A DNA stretch of 64,000 bases from an uncultured Alphaproteobacteria bacterium. Its GTDB lineage: Bacteria; Pseudomonadota; Alphaproteobacteria; Puniceispirillales; UBA1172. Made by a program: the position numbers and the translations under genes. The notes under the pieces are model-generated. The model saw nothing but the letters and a program-made list of their open reading frames with translations, was not told where the DNA came from and did no database searches. The stretch's first letter is position 1; every line of letters begins with the position of its first letter. Below are positions 10,601 through 16,499 of the stretch, piece after piece. The stretch covers positions 1,453,501 to 1,517,500 of the forward strand of contig OY288107.1 of NCBI GenBank assembly GCA_958431225.1, given 5' to 3'.

Positions 10601-11320
10601 GTCACCTACAACGACGAAGCGGGCAATATGGGCGAAACTGTTACCATTGTACAAGGGATTATTGACGGCGGCGTTGCTAATGAAACTCTCGATGGTGATG
10701 CGACTACTAATTTCATAGTTGGCGGACTAGGCATTGATACCATAGACGGCAAAGGCGGCAACGACCACATCGCCGGCGGGCAAGGCAACGACAACATCAA
10801 GCTTGATGCGACAGGGAGCGACGAGACCATCTACTACCGCTTCGCCTCAACCGACAGCGGATTGGTAGCCATTGACGGCTTTGACACCATCACAAATTTC
10901 CGCCGCGGCGAAGATAAACTCATCCTAGTTGATACAGACGATTCGCTCATCACCCTGACGGATTTTTTGAACCATGATGATTTAGTCATCAAAACGATTG
11001 AGGGGCCCCTTGCTCAAGTATTGGAAGGGGTGCGAATCTTTTTCGGCACCACACAAATACTAGAAATCCAATACCATTCCAGCGACCAGGTACGCTTCCA
11101 GATGACGAATAGCGATTGGATTTTAGAACCCGTCGAAACATATCTAGGCGACCTACCCGGCGACGATGTAAGTATAACCAACGACCCAACAGGCTACAGC
11201 ATTGACACGCAGATCGTAGAAACCACCACCCTACTACCAAACTACTTCAACGAAGAGACCGGTCAAGACAATCTACAAATCCATGACGACGAAATGATTG
11301 TCATTTTTGATTTGATATAA
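1688..11320 (+). CDS. Giant cadherin-like / RTX-like repeat surface protein
   Basis: A 3210-residue acidic protein, probably an adhesin or extracellular structural protein. Residues 31-46 are hydrophobic and end in LVAC (Cys46), which resembles a lipobox, although the preceding n-region is unusually long. An EF-hand-like loop (DTDGDGMLSDAE) follows near residue 80. Residues about 300-1500 hold cadherin-like repeats, recognisable by endings such as DANDAP, DINDVIP and DLNDETP. Then come four modules beginning near residues 1480, 2005, 2565 and 2990. Each has RTX-like glycine-aspartate repeats (GGxGxDxI), then YYRFSS and FRRGED motifs, then cadherin-like domains. Modules two and three are nearly identical in DNA. 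The last module ends early, shortly after NLQI. The ATG follows GGAGGA at 1676-1681. No type I secretion genes are visible nearby. The biological role is inferred from domains only. Confidence 0.85.
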   Translation: MPNDLTAKRNLLNARADAPTSQRQKLTSSGFTASIWTLSGVVLVACSSVEDFLGLDDGGGGGRALHVQNSPVQGARLYFFAFDTDGDGMLSDAEKAAQDAQYPEGFVTDASGAARNIPAEFYGKPFVAILDGAIDTETGAELSGELRSIANADDQHLLASPITDYIATQLASDLEPEAVIAAAAEEVAEWLGLDTTAPLPPEQEQMRDTELRAILNHANYQGGDARIETLAAYLANTPSPDPTEITRILLGDTADPDNTLIVVSEDMVSSDAVTISVDADGAVLDSHIATIHAVSHGDNLVRYDIVDTDDETVTDGPFSVDSSSGVISVAGGQTPPTGTMMLRIMVSNGDAAETEIVLVEVTVADALTLEATDTEFEVMENVDGADLISGITASPGITATDFVIREAVPAGLGFLVDRLEIMEDTTTPGTFNLMLKSGETLDFEAIPGGVLNLHVFVENSAGVRSAPLEIAITVTDANDAPIFQTAAQNSNLDYTAEIPENAAMNEMVAQVGAIDVDAGDSVTYEITNGNTGNAFSIDNRGVIRVADASALDYDTAPNTYTLTVTATDSTGATATQDATVTITLTDINDVIPTYTESGASDASVQIVTAAENTADTSTGYSITITDADTNNIFSVSVSGDARDRFEFQDQGAGVWELFLKAGEAVNEPEDAEIRLTYSVSDGENEAADRGSVTLDVVDTPVSFTPLNDPMALMAPENDMAWMLQLEATSDAGGSGGTSPIARYEFVDGSSVSQSSGIFRISDMGLITITQAFDFEDSNPNSYEFTVRATDSRTDPESNEITFTITVENVDEGDAVFALTGTAEAGETLTVMQTMADPDGIVPNSINYIWRWEDATVSDPFAEDRFKTLLDENDNPHTGSTYTIPAGADLTNILGYEVSIEYRDNFGAEFSVAGENSKTAFLATSTVTFTANSSPFAIDEADDITTNTLGTAGDGVLATVTATSSENQDVSYALTSATASDGSDASSLFSVDSDDGEVRFADSSVDLDFETISQYTLIITASARKSSTDTTLDTNTATVIINVGDVQEGEANYEISESGTILTVALTDPDPASATYSGDPDGVVGDVMFRWFTTIDGGMTKNYIGDASTSNMLDISPATPPMRDPNMLTLDYLTTTSVPTVTAGNEGWYSVTGDALNMLDPNNMDAIDPDSATGHRFILGLRFPNNVDLDGGSGNDEYVITPGAEGGDTEGINIVDVEGHNRIIIGDTITTDAFTISHTLTSVSTRNDNYFLVFDRTTTFSSGTSTSSVTISVRKPTGPDNSVVFAFEAGDDSGRTFTYAELEAHLSGTELSYGVEISYTDGQGKDEAFDVFASPIDFTDGTDSVSSYTGTINEDGTLLADNAGDDIPLPQVVAVVEDAPMGSTIKYAFLVNAETGLTTGSFSGFSIDFDDGTITASSTIPGTDFNYDLNPPRESITLTVRATYDTNGANTGGDVHTRDVDVVIAVNDLNDETPEIGALQVDANAPSAVAGAPTLAGGTTGIDMLTGTAGADHIAGGDGADKITSGGGNDHIFGGDGDDVITLSDASGSVETVYYRFSSQGSFPWGGGAEGYDIIHNFRRGEDRLVLIDTDGTPIDRDTFISNDNRGFDGGRLTATHIYDQTDMETLQGLRISFNDGTGLQVNFHSDDYEVHDTPVANLPDNTMIPSYFNIETDDDNLQVISTADIPAILGADIFISEKYTSTHGVFANLPASDADGTSPNNAITSYDITGGTGETLFDLADDGDISVKAGATLDATEYTLIITASDGGDTPMTSDPKTITIGILEDSLAEYSLVQPNGQIAVMLDTADADGVVGTPSYQWFKINTDGTRMNVGTDTTTYTPPMADEDLIHGVTITYTDTFDVDAGTQTTVEALTTPIKITNADGDIVPSYTAPVGEAEDPDDNTIIIDVDASVENAPDGHVIGYKFRRGDNDFHFNDPSNTFAINDDGEIRLALGATLDFETTPSYTLTVSVAYDADGMVGTDDQAHRDVQVIINVEDVNEHTPAFAPLKIVEDSGAVAGIPVAALAGLTGTAAAEHITGTTGDDTTITSGGGADHIFGDAGDDTIRLDAAAGSVETVYYRFSSAGSGAWVGSDGIDTIENFRRGEDRVVFIDTDGSPISRTDFLNNNNRGASGGQLTVKLLTTETMPTSATLTTVNGIEIQFDANNKLVLNYHSDTTPSWARTGGGAYSSSAPTFIGTNGAGFDDTTDTLTNHADLLPNYFGDTGNTNLQVMGDDILTRLGVDILISEKYTNAHGVFAKLPASDDDGSAPNDEINYFILAGSTGRGVFDFTANGDIRVKAGATLDYDIATEYTLIIEASDGGSPSMTSDPKTITIGILEDSLAEYSIAEDEASGELTVARISEDLDGVDDTPSYQWFKINTDGTRTIIDTATSTTYTPPTDDEDLIHGVTITYTDTLDVAAGTQTTVEALTTPIKIADADGNIVPSYTAPVSEDAVFGDPAIVHVDASVDGASADSVITYSFRLGDNDFNVRDSSGIFIIGNNDGMIEVEDETNLDFETTQSYTLTVHVRYDADGSGMTTDDQVERDVQVIINVQDVNEFAPEFAPLAIVADSGAVAGIPDVTALTGLTGMAAAEHITGTAGADTITSGGGADHIFGGAGNDGITLSTDANNVETVYYRFSSAGSGAWVGSDGTDEIHNFRRGEDRVVFIDTDSGDAISRTDFLNNNNRGASGGQLTVKLLATETPSSGVTQVTITGIEIQFDANNKLVLNYHSDITFSYNSTTGSPSATGLPFIGTNGAGYDSTTKTLTNHGLLPNYFGDTGNTNLQVIGEADSPNFGGDILISERRRHEDGVFATLAATDEDGAPNNAVSYKITGGTGMDIFAIDEHGGIRVASGRGFNTEGGTEALTYTLTIEASDSADTPMKATETITIGVEVDHLSVYGIDDETAGQLEAVLDTEDSDGVVAASVRYQWFTTDGTSINLLGTSTDSETRDISSHTLPTGSVYGLTVTYNDEAGNMGETVTIVQGIIDGGVANETLDGDATTNFIVGGLGIDTIDGKGGNDHIAGGQGNDNIKLDATGSDETIYYRFASTDSGLVAIDGFDTITNFRRGEDKLILVDTDDSLITLTDFLNHDDLVIKTIEGPLAQVLEGVRIFFGTTQILEIQYHSSDQVRFQMTNSDWILEPVETYLGDLPGDDVSITNDPTGYSIDTQIVETTTLLPNYFNEETGQDNLQIHDDEMIVIFDLI
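6110..10960 (+). repeat. Tandem intragenic modules of about 1.6-1.7 kb
   Basis: Four homologous modules lie inside the giant gene. Equivalent points, the GACCATAT of the RTX repeat, are at 6272, 7850 and 9527, giving periods of 1578 and 1677 bp. A shorter divergent fourth module starts near 10655. Modules two and three share long exact stretches, for example about 69 bp (8045-8113 against 9725-9793) and about 58 bp (8159-8216 against 9839-9896). This indicates recent duplication or gene conversion. Confidence 0.85.
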
Positions 11321-11466
11321 ACATGACAGGAGACAAACCCCAACCCGCCACGCATCAGAGCCAGAGGTAATCATCCCAGACGAAGACAACCCAATGCCAG
11401 ACACCGACCCCTCCGCCGGGCGGTGCGGTGCGTATAGGGGGGCGCGCTGGTATTGTGCGCGGGGGA

Positions 11467-11970
11467 TTATTGATGATAATGACGGATAGCCCGACTGCCA
11501 GACCCATGCATCAAAACCCACGAGGCAAAAGCACATTTATCGTCTTTTGATACTTTGCGAAATTCCGCAATGACTAGTTTAGTCTCATCGCACCAATTTT
11601 TAATATCCGCCCCATCAAAATCAATGGTCGGGTCGTAATCAGCAAGGCATCGGTGGTCTTGTAATCGTTCAAATTCATCGGCAAAGTCTTTTATCGCTTC
11701 GGGAAATGTTTTTACATCTCTTGCGCTTTTACACGCTTTTTTAGCATTGCCATGTTCAAGCGCACGATACACCTCGCCCCATGCCTTGCGTAGCCCGGGG
11801 ACAACGAAAGCATCGGCGTTTGAGCCGCTTAATTCGCTAAATAAAGCGTAATAAAGTGTGCTAACAGCACGGCACTTTGTGGCTCGGCCCAGTTCGTGCG
11901 GATGTTTTTTACTCACAAGATCATCCGCAAGCGCAAGCAAACCATCCACATAATTTTGATAATCAAACAT
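11467..11970 (-). CDS. HEPN-domain protein (UPF0332-like)
   Basis: A 167-residue helical protein. The segment RAVSTLYYALFSEL near residue 33 and the later HRCLADYDP segment match the pattern of the HEPN/UPF0332 family, which occurs in toxin-antitoxin modules and as RNA-binding partners. A clear catalytic R-x4-6-H motif is not obvious, so RNase activity is uncertain. Its ATG at 11970 directly abuts the stop of the upstream gene (TAAATG) and has no separate ribosome binding site, so translation is probably coupled. The 3' end lies 146 bp from the end of the giant gene and the two are convergent. It could be the toxin or effector half of a two-gene system. Confidence 0.6.
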   Translation of the reverse strand: MFDYQNYVDGLLALADDLVSKKHPHELGRATKCRAVSTLYYALFSELSGSNADAFVVPGLRKAWGEVYRALEHGNAKKACKSARDVKTFPEAIKDFADEFERLQDHRCLADYDPTIDFDGADIKNWCDETKLVIAEFRKVSKDDKCAFASWVLMHGSGSRAIRHYHQ

Positions 11971-12264
11971 TTAAGCGGTAGCTTGCGCTTTGAAGCTCTT
12001 CAAGCGTCTATAAGGGAATATGTGCGTATATCTATCGCCCATAGCGTCACGCATTACCCCTCCCAGCCTGTAGCTTTTTTTGGAAAACGCCTCAATATCC
12101 AAATCATCGCGCACATGGATGGTAATGCGCAAGCACGGGTCGCCATCCCAGCTGAAGCCTTTTTCAATATCAACACCGCCTAGATACTCCTCAAAATCCT
12201 TGAGTTGCTTATAGATGGCGCCCTCAATGCAATCCTTTAATTCGTCGGTCAGTTCAAAATACAT
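11971..12264 (-). CDS. Small partner protein of the HEPN gene, unknown function
   Basis: A 97-residue protein that I do not recognise with certainty. It has an acidic N-terminal helix (FELTDELKDCIEGAI), a central WDGDPCLRITIHV strand segment and a basic C-terminus (FPYRRLKSFKAQA). The start chosen is the ATG at 12264, eight bases after GGAG; an in-frame TTG six bases earlier is less likely. It lies directly upstream of, and abuts, the HEPN gene, so the two form an operon. By position and size it could be an antitoxin or a regulatory partner; it does not show a canonical MNT nucleotidyltransferase GSxxxG motif. Confidence 0.5.
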   Translation of the reverse strand: MYFELTDELKDCIEGAIYKQLKDFEEYLGGVDIEKGFSWDGDPCLRITIHVRDDLDIEAFSKKSYRLGGVMRDAMGDRYTHIFPYRRLKSFKAQATA

Positions 12265-12381
12265 TTCCAATTCTCCATTTCATGCGCAGATTACATGACT
12301 TATTCTACAACGCAACCAATTTTTGTCAATCATTTAACCCCCATCCCCCACCCGCACGGCAATAATGGAAAGGATTGTGTC

Positions 12382-12460
12382 GTTTATCGGATGCTTTTGT
12401 GTAATCTGTGCTAGTATTATGGATGTGATTTTGGCAGAATAGCCGATAAACGGGTTTATC
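12382..12460. promoter_or_regulatory. GATAAAC/GTTTATC operator-like palindrome and distal half-site
   Basis: A palindrome, GATAAAC-GG-GTTTATC, occupies 12445-12460, just before the GGAGGA ribosome binding site of the FAD/GcvT gene. A third GTTTATC copy lies at 12382-12388, within a 10-bp arm (12381-12390) that is the exact inverse of 12443-12452. An AT-rich TATTAT (12415-12420) between them could be a -10 box. The arrangement suggests a repressor site controlling the two-gene methylamine operon. The regulator is unknown. Confidence 0.5.
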
Positions 12461-12477
12461 TATTGGAGGACAATTCC

Positions 12478-14916
12478 ATGAATACGCAGGCACGTGCTGT
12501 TGTTATTGGGGGTGGGGTGGTTGGTGTTTCTATGCTTTACCATCTGGCTAAAAAGGGCTGGGGCGATGTGGTTTTGCTTGAACGCAAAGAGTTGACTTCG
12601 GGTTCAACTTGGCACGCGGCGGGGTTGTTGCCGCTTTTTAATATGTCGTATTCGGTGGGGCAGGTGCATAAATATTCGGTGCGCTTTTACCAAGAGCTTG
12701 AACAGGAAACCGGCATGAATGTCGGCTTTCGCAAAGTGTCCAATGTCCGCCTCGCTAGCACGCCTGCGCGTTGGGATGAATATATGCAATATGCCGGCGT
12801 GGCGGATACTATCGGCGTGGATGTGCGGCGGCTGACGCCTGAACAGGTCAAAGAGGTTTGGCCTATGTGCAACATTGAGGGGCTTATTGGGGCGATTCAA
12901 CACCCCGAAGATGGCTATATCCAACCCGCCGATTTGACGCAAGCCATGGCAAAAGGCGCGCGCGATATGGGGGCTACTATCCACCGTAATACTTGTGTCA
13001 CTGCCATCAACCGCACGGCTTCGGGGGAATGGGAAGTTATCACCGATAAGGGCAGTATCCTATGCGAGCATGTGGTGTCCTGCACCGGCAATTTTGCGCG
13101 CAAGACCGGGGCTATGGTCGGGTTAAATGTGCCGGTGATTCCGGTGGAACACCAATATATCGTCACCGAAGCCCACCCCGAAATTCAAGCCCGCCACAAA
13201 GAGGGGCAGTTTGAAATGGGCGTGTTGCGGGATAGCGATAATGGTTGGTATATGCGTGAAGAAGCGGGGGGTTTGTTGCTTGGTCCTTACGAATCTGGCG
13301 CGCCGGCGTGTTATGTTGATGCCCCTAGCGATGATAGCGAATATGAACTGTTCCAAGAAGATTTAGAACGCATTGAAGACCACATCGAAAGCGCCATGTT
13401 CCGCGTCCCGGCTTTTGGCGAGGCGGGGGTGAAGAAAGTGTATAATGGTGCGATTGCTTATACGCCTGATGGCAATCCGATTATTGGTCCTGCCCCGGGC
13501 TTGCCGAATTTCTGGCTTAGTGAGGGGCATTCGTTTGGCGTCACCGCCGCCGGGGGTGCCGGGTGGCAGTTGGCGGAATGGATGGCAGAGGGCGAGCCGA
13601 CCATTGATATGAGTGGTGTTGATCCGCGCCGTTATGGCAATTACGCCACCGAAAGCTATCTCATCGCCAAGAACGAGGAAGCCTATGCCAATGTGTTCAC
13701 CGTGCATTTCCCTGATGAGGAACGTGAGGCGGGGCGTCCTTTACGCATGGCGCCGTGCTATGACCGCATGAAAAATCTAGGCGCGGTTTTTGGTGCGAAA
13801 TTCGGCTGGGAACGTCCAAATTGGTTCGCCCCCAAAGGCGTGGAACAAGAGGATGATTGGTCGTTCCGACGTTCGGCTTGGTTTGAACATATCGGCAATG
13901 AAGTGCGTAATACTACCGAGAATGTCGGGCTTTTGGATATGTCGGCTTTTGCCAAAGCGCGGGTTTCGGGCGCGGGGGCGGAGGCGTATCTTGACCGCCT
14001 CATCGCCAATAAAATGCCGAAAAAAATCGGGCGCGTTAATTTGTGCCACAGCCTATCAACAGGGGGCGGGGTGCATTCGGAATTCACCATTATTAAAGAA
14101 AATGAGACGAGTTTTTATGTGGTGTCGGCAGGGGCGTTGCAATCGGTTGACCATGATTGGATGCGTAAAAATCTGCCCGACGATAATAGTGTGCAAATTA
14201 CCAACCTAACCAACGCCATGGGGGTTCTGGTGCTAGCAGGACCGAAATCGCGCGAGGTCATGGCACGGGTCAGCCCACGCTTTGATTTTTCCAATACGGC
14301 ATTCCCGTGGCTATCATCGCAATGGATTGATGTCGGGCAAGCCCCAACTTTAGCGGCGCGGGTGAATTATGTCGGCGAGCTAGGTTGGGAATTGCATCAC
14401 CCTATTGAATACCAAAACCATATTTTTGACCGCCTCATGGAAGCCGGGGCGGATTTGGGGATAAAACCTTTCGGCATTCGCGCCATGGATTCGATGCGTG
14501 TGGAAAAAAGTTATCGCATGATGGGGACGGAATTATCTATTGAATATGCGGCACTGGAATCCAAATTGGATCGTTTCGTGCATTTGAATAAGGGCGATTT
14601 TATCGGGCGCGATGCGTTGGTGAAATGGCAACAAAAAGGCTTTGCGAATGAATTAGTGACCCTGCGCGTGGATGGCACCGACGATGCTGATGTGCTGGGG
14701 GGCAATCCTATTTATCATAATGATAAAATGGTCGGGCGCGCGACTTCGGGCAATTATGGTTTTCGTGTTGAACAATCTTTGGCGTTGGCAATGGTGCCGC
14801 CGAACTTGGCAGGTATCGGTACGGAATTTGAGGTAGATATTCTCGGCAAACGTTACGGGGCGGTGGTCATTGCCGAAAGCCCCTTTGACCCAGAAAACGA
14901 AAAATTGCGGGCTTAG
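12478..14916 (+). CDS. FAD-dependent demethylating oxidoreductase with GcvT domain (dimethylglycine/sarcosine dehydrogenase family)
   Basis: An 812-residue two-domain enzyme. Residues about 1-400 form a DAO-type FAD domain with the dinucleotide motif GGGVVG (11-16). In the segment SGSTWHAAG, His46 lies where dimethylglycine and sarcosine dehydrogenases attach FAD covalently. Residues about 430-812 are GcvT-like (aminomethyltransferase), including YRMMGTELSIEY and a terminal barrel. Family members oxidise an N-methyl group and pass the one-carbon unit to tetrahydrofolate. The exact substrate cannot be read from sequence. The ATG at 12478 follows GGAGGA; an upstream TTG at 12463 is less likely. 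The MttB-family gene starts 16 bp after its stop, so the two are probably cotranscribed, and the sarcosine oxidase operon faces them. Confidence 0.85.
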   Translation: MNTQARAVVIGGGVVGVSMLYHLAKKGWGDVVLLERKELTSGSTWHAAGLLPLFNMSYSVGQVHKYSVRFYQELEQETGMNVGFRKVSNVRLASTPARWDEYMQYAGVADTIGVDVRRLTPEQVKEVWPMCNIEGLIGAIQHPEDGYIQPADLTQAMAKGARDMGATIHRNTCVTAINRTASGEWEVITDKGSILCEHVVSCTGNFARKTGAMVGLNVPVIPVEHQYIVTEAHPEIQARHKEGQFEMGVLRDSDNGWYMREEAGGLLLGPYESGAPACYVDAPSDDSEYELFQEDLERIEDHIESAMFRVPAFGEAGVKKVYNGAIAYTPDGNPIIGPAPGLPNFWLSEGHSFGVTAAGGAGWQLAEWMAEGEPTIDMSGVDPRRYGNYATESYLIAKNEEAYANVFTVHFPDEEREAGRPLRMAPCYDRMKNLGAVFGAKFGWERPNWFAPKGVEQEDDWSFRRSAWFEHIGNEVRNTTENVGLLDMSAFAKARVSGAGAEAYLDRLIANKMPKKIGRVNLCHSLSTGGGVHSEFTIIKENETSFYVVSAGALQSVDHDWMRKNLPDDNSVQITNLTNAMGVLVLAGPKSREVMARVSPRFDFSNTAFPWLSSQWIDVGQAPTLAARVNYVGELGWELHHPIEYQNHIFDRLMEAGADLGIKPFGIRAMDSMRVEKSYRMMGTELSIEYAALESKLDRFVHLNKGDFIGRDALVKWQQKGFANELVTLRVDGTDDADVLGGNPIYHNDKMVGRATSGNYGFRVEQSLALAMVPPNLAGIGTEFEVDILGKRYGAVVIAESPFDPENEKLRA

Positions 14917-14932
14917 TCTAAAGGAGGGAACT

Positions 14933-16495
14933 ATGGCAGATGCAAATCAAAGGCGTAATGAAAGACGGGGGAGGCGTGGCGGCGGGCGTGATGCGAGGCG
15001 GAGCGCGCGCAGTGGCGGGGCTGGTGATGCGCTAGCCGCACCTTATCTCACGCGCGCGGTGCCGATTTATGAAATTCTGAGCGACGAATCTGCGGAAATC
15101 ATTGAAAACAACGCCGAGACCATTTTGGAAGAAATCGGCATTGAGTTCAAAGACGATGCCGAAGCCCTAGAAATATTGCGCGAACACGGCGCCGATGTCA
15201 AAGGCGAGCGCGTGCATTTCCCGCGTGGGCTATGCCGCGAATATTGCCAAAAAGCCCCCGCACAATTCACGCAATACGCCCGCAACCGCGAACGTTCCGT
15301 AGAAATCGGCGGCAATCACACGGTGTTCGCCCCCGTCTATGGCTCGCCTTTCGTGCGCGATTTGGATAATGAGAGGCGCTATGCCACCATTGAGGATTTT
15401 CAAAATCTCGTCAAATTGGCGTATATGTTGCCGGGGCTGCATCATTCGGGTGGCACGATTTGCGAACCTGTGGATCTAGCCGTGCCGAAACGCCATTTAG
15501 ATATGGTCTATAGCCACATAAAATATTCCGACAAGCCGTTCATGGGCTCGGTCACCGCCGCCAGCCGTGCGCAAGACAGCGTGGATATGGCAAAGATTGT
15601 TTTCGGTGCGGAATTTTTGAAAAATCACAATGTTCTGGTGAGTCTAATCAATGCCAACTCGCCGATGACTTGGGATGATACGATGCTTGGCGCGCTCAAA
15701 ACTTATGCGCGCGAAGGGCAGGCGGTGATGGTGTCGCCGTTTATTTTGGCGGGGGCGATGTCGCCGGTATCGGTTGCAGGGACTTTAGCCCAAACCCTCG
15801 CCGAAGCCATGAGTGGCATGGCGTTTGCCCAGATGCTCAATCCCGGCACGCCGGTGATTTTTGGCTCATTCGCCAGTTCCATGTCCATGCAGACCGGCGC
15901 GCCGACTTTTGGTACGCCTGAACCGGCTTTGGTGTTGAATGGCTGTGCGAAATTGGCACGGCGGTTGGGTGTGCCGTTCCGTTCGGGCGGCTCATTGACA
16001 GCGGCAAAAACCGCCGATGCGCAAGCCGCGTATGAATCCAGTTATACATTGTTGCCGGCGGTGATGAGTGGTGTCAATTTCATGCTCCATTCGGCGGGGT
16101 GGATGGAAGGCGGGTTGGTGTCAGATTATCGCAAATTGGTACTTGATGCGGATATGCTTTCCATGATGCAACGCATGGTCGGCGGCATTGATATGAGCGC
16201 AAACGGACAAGCCATGGATGCCATTCGTGAAACCGGACCCGGGCAACATTTTCTAGGTTCCGCCCATACCCAAGCCAATTTTGAAGAAGCCTTTTGGCGG
16301 TCAGACCTAGCCGATTACACCACCTTTGAGCAATGGAGTTCTGAGGGCAGCGTTGAAAGCGCGGCACGTGCCGAAACCCGCGCACGTGAGATGTTGGCGG
16401 CGTATCAACCGCCCCCCCTTGACCCCGCCATTGATGAGGCATTGGTCGCCTTCAAAACCAAACGCGCCGAAGAATTGCCCGATAGCGAGTTCTAG
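14933..16495 (+). CDS. MttB-family (trimethylamine:corrinoid) methyltransferase, non-pyrrolysine type
   Basis: A 520-residue protein of the trimethylamine methyltransferase family (COG5598). The family includes pyrrolysine enzymes acting on trimethylamine and non-pyrrolysine relatives such as glycine betaine methyltransferase MtgB. The frame has no internal stop, so it belongs to the non-pyrrolysine branch. Residues 5-30 form an unusual Arg/Gly-rich basic stretch; the barrel begins near residue 38. The ATG at 14933 follows a strong AAGGAGGG. It lies 16 bp after the FAD/GcvT gene and only 4 bp from the convergent soxG. No corrinoid protein gene is present in the window, so the methyl acceptor is unknown. 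A quaternary or tertiary methylamine is a reasonable inferred substrate. Confidence 0.8.
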   Translation: MADANQRRNERRGRRGGGRDARRSARSGGAGDALAAPYLTRAVPIYEILSDESAEIIENNAETILEEIGIEFKDDAEALEILREHGADVKGERVHFPRGLCREYCQKAPAQFTQYARNRERSVEIGGNHTVFAPVYGSPFVRDLDNERRYATIEDFQNLVKLAYMLPGLHHSGGTICEPVDLAVPKRHLDMVYSHIKYSDKPFMGSVTAASRAQDSVDMAKIVFGAEFLKNHNVLVSLINANSPMTWDDTMLGALKTYAREGQAVMVSPFILAGAMSPVSVAGTLAQTLAEAMSGMAFAQMLNPGTPVIFGSFASSMSMQTGAPTFGTPEPALVLNGCAKLARRLGVPFRSGGSLTAAKTADAQAAYESSYTLLPAVMSGVNFMLHSAGWMEGGLVSDYRKLVLDADMLSMMQRMVGGIDMSANGQAMDAIRETGPGQHFLGSAHTQANFEEAFWRSDLADYTTFEQWSSEGSVESAARAETRAREMLAAYQPPPLDPAIDEALVAFKTKRAEELPDSEF

Positions 16496-16499
16496 AGTT

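Noticed and set aside
6200-10800. Regular repeats as a possible CRISPR array
   Set aside because: The repeats are long protein-coding modules in one frame, without short palindromic repeats, spacers or cas genes.
11340-11490. Acidic, Pro-rich frame just after the giant gene (containing PEVIIPDEDNPMPDTDP)
   Set aside because: It could be a frameshifted tail of the giant protein, but an in-frame stop separates it from the likely junction and no single-base shift joins it convincingly.
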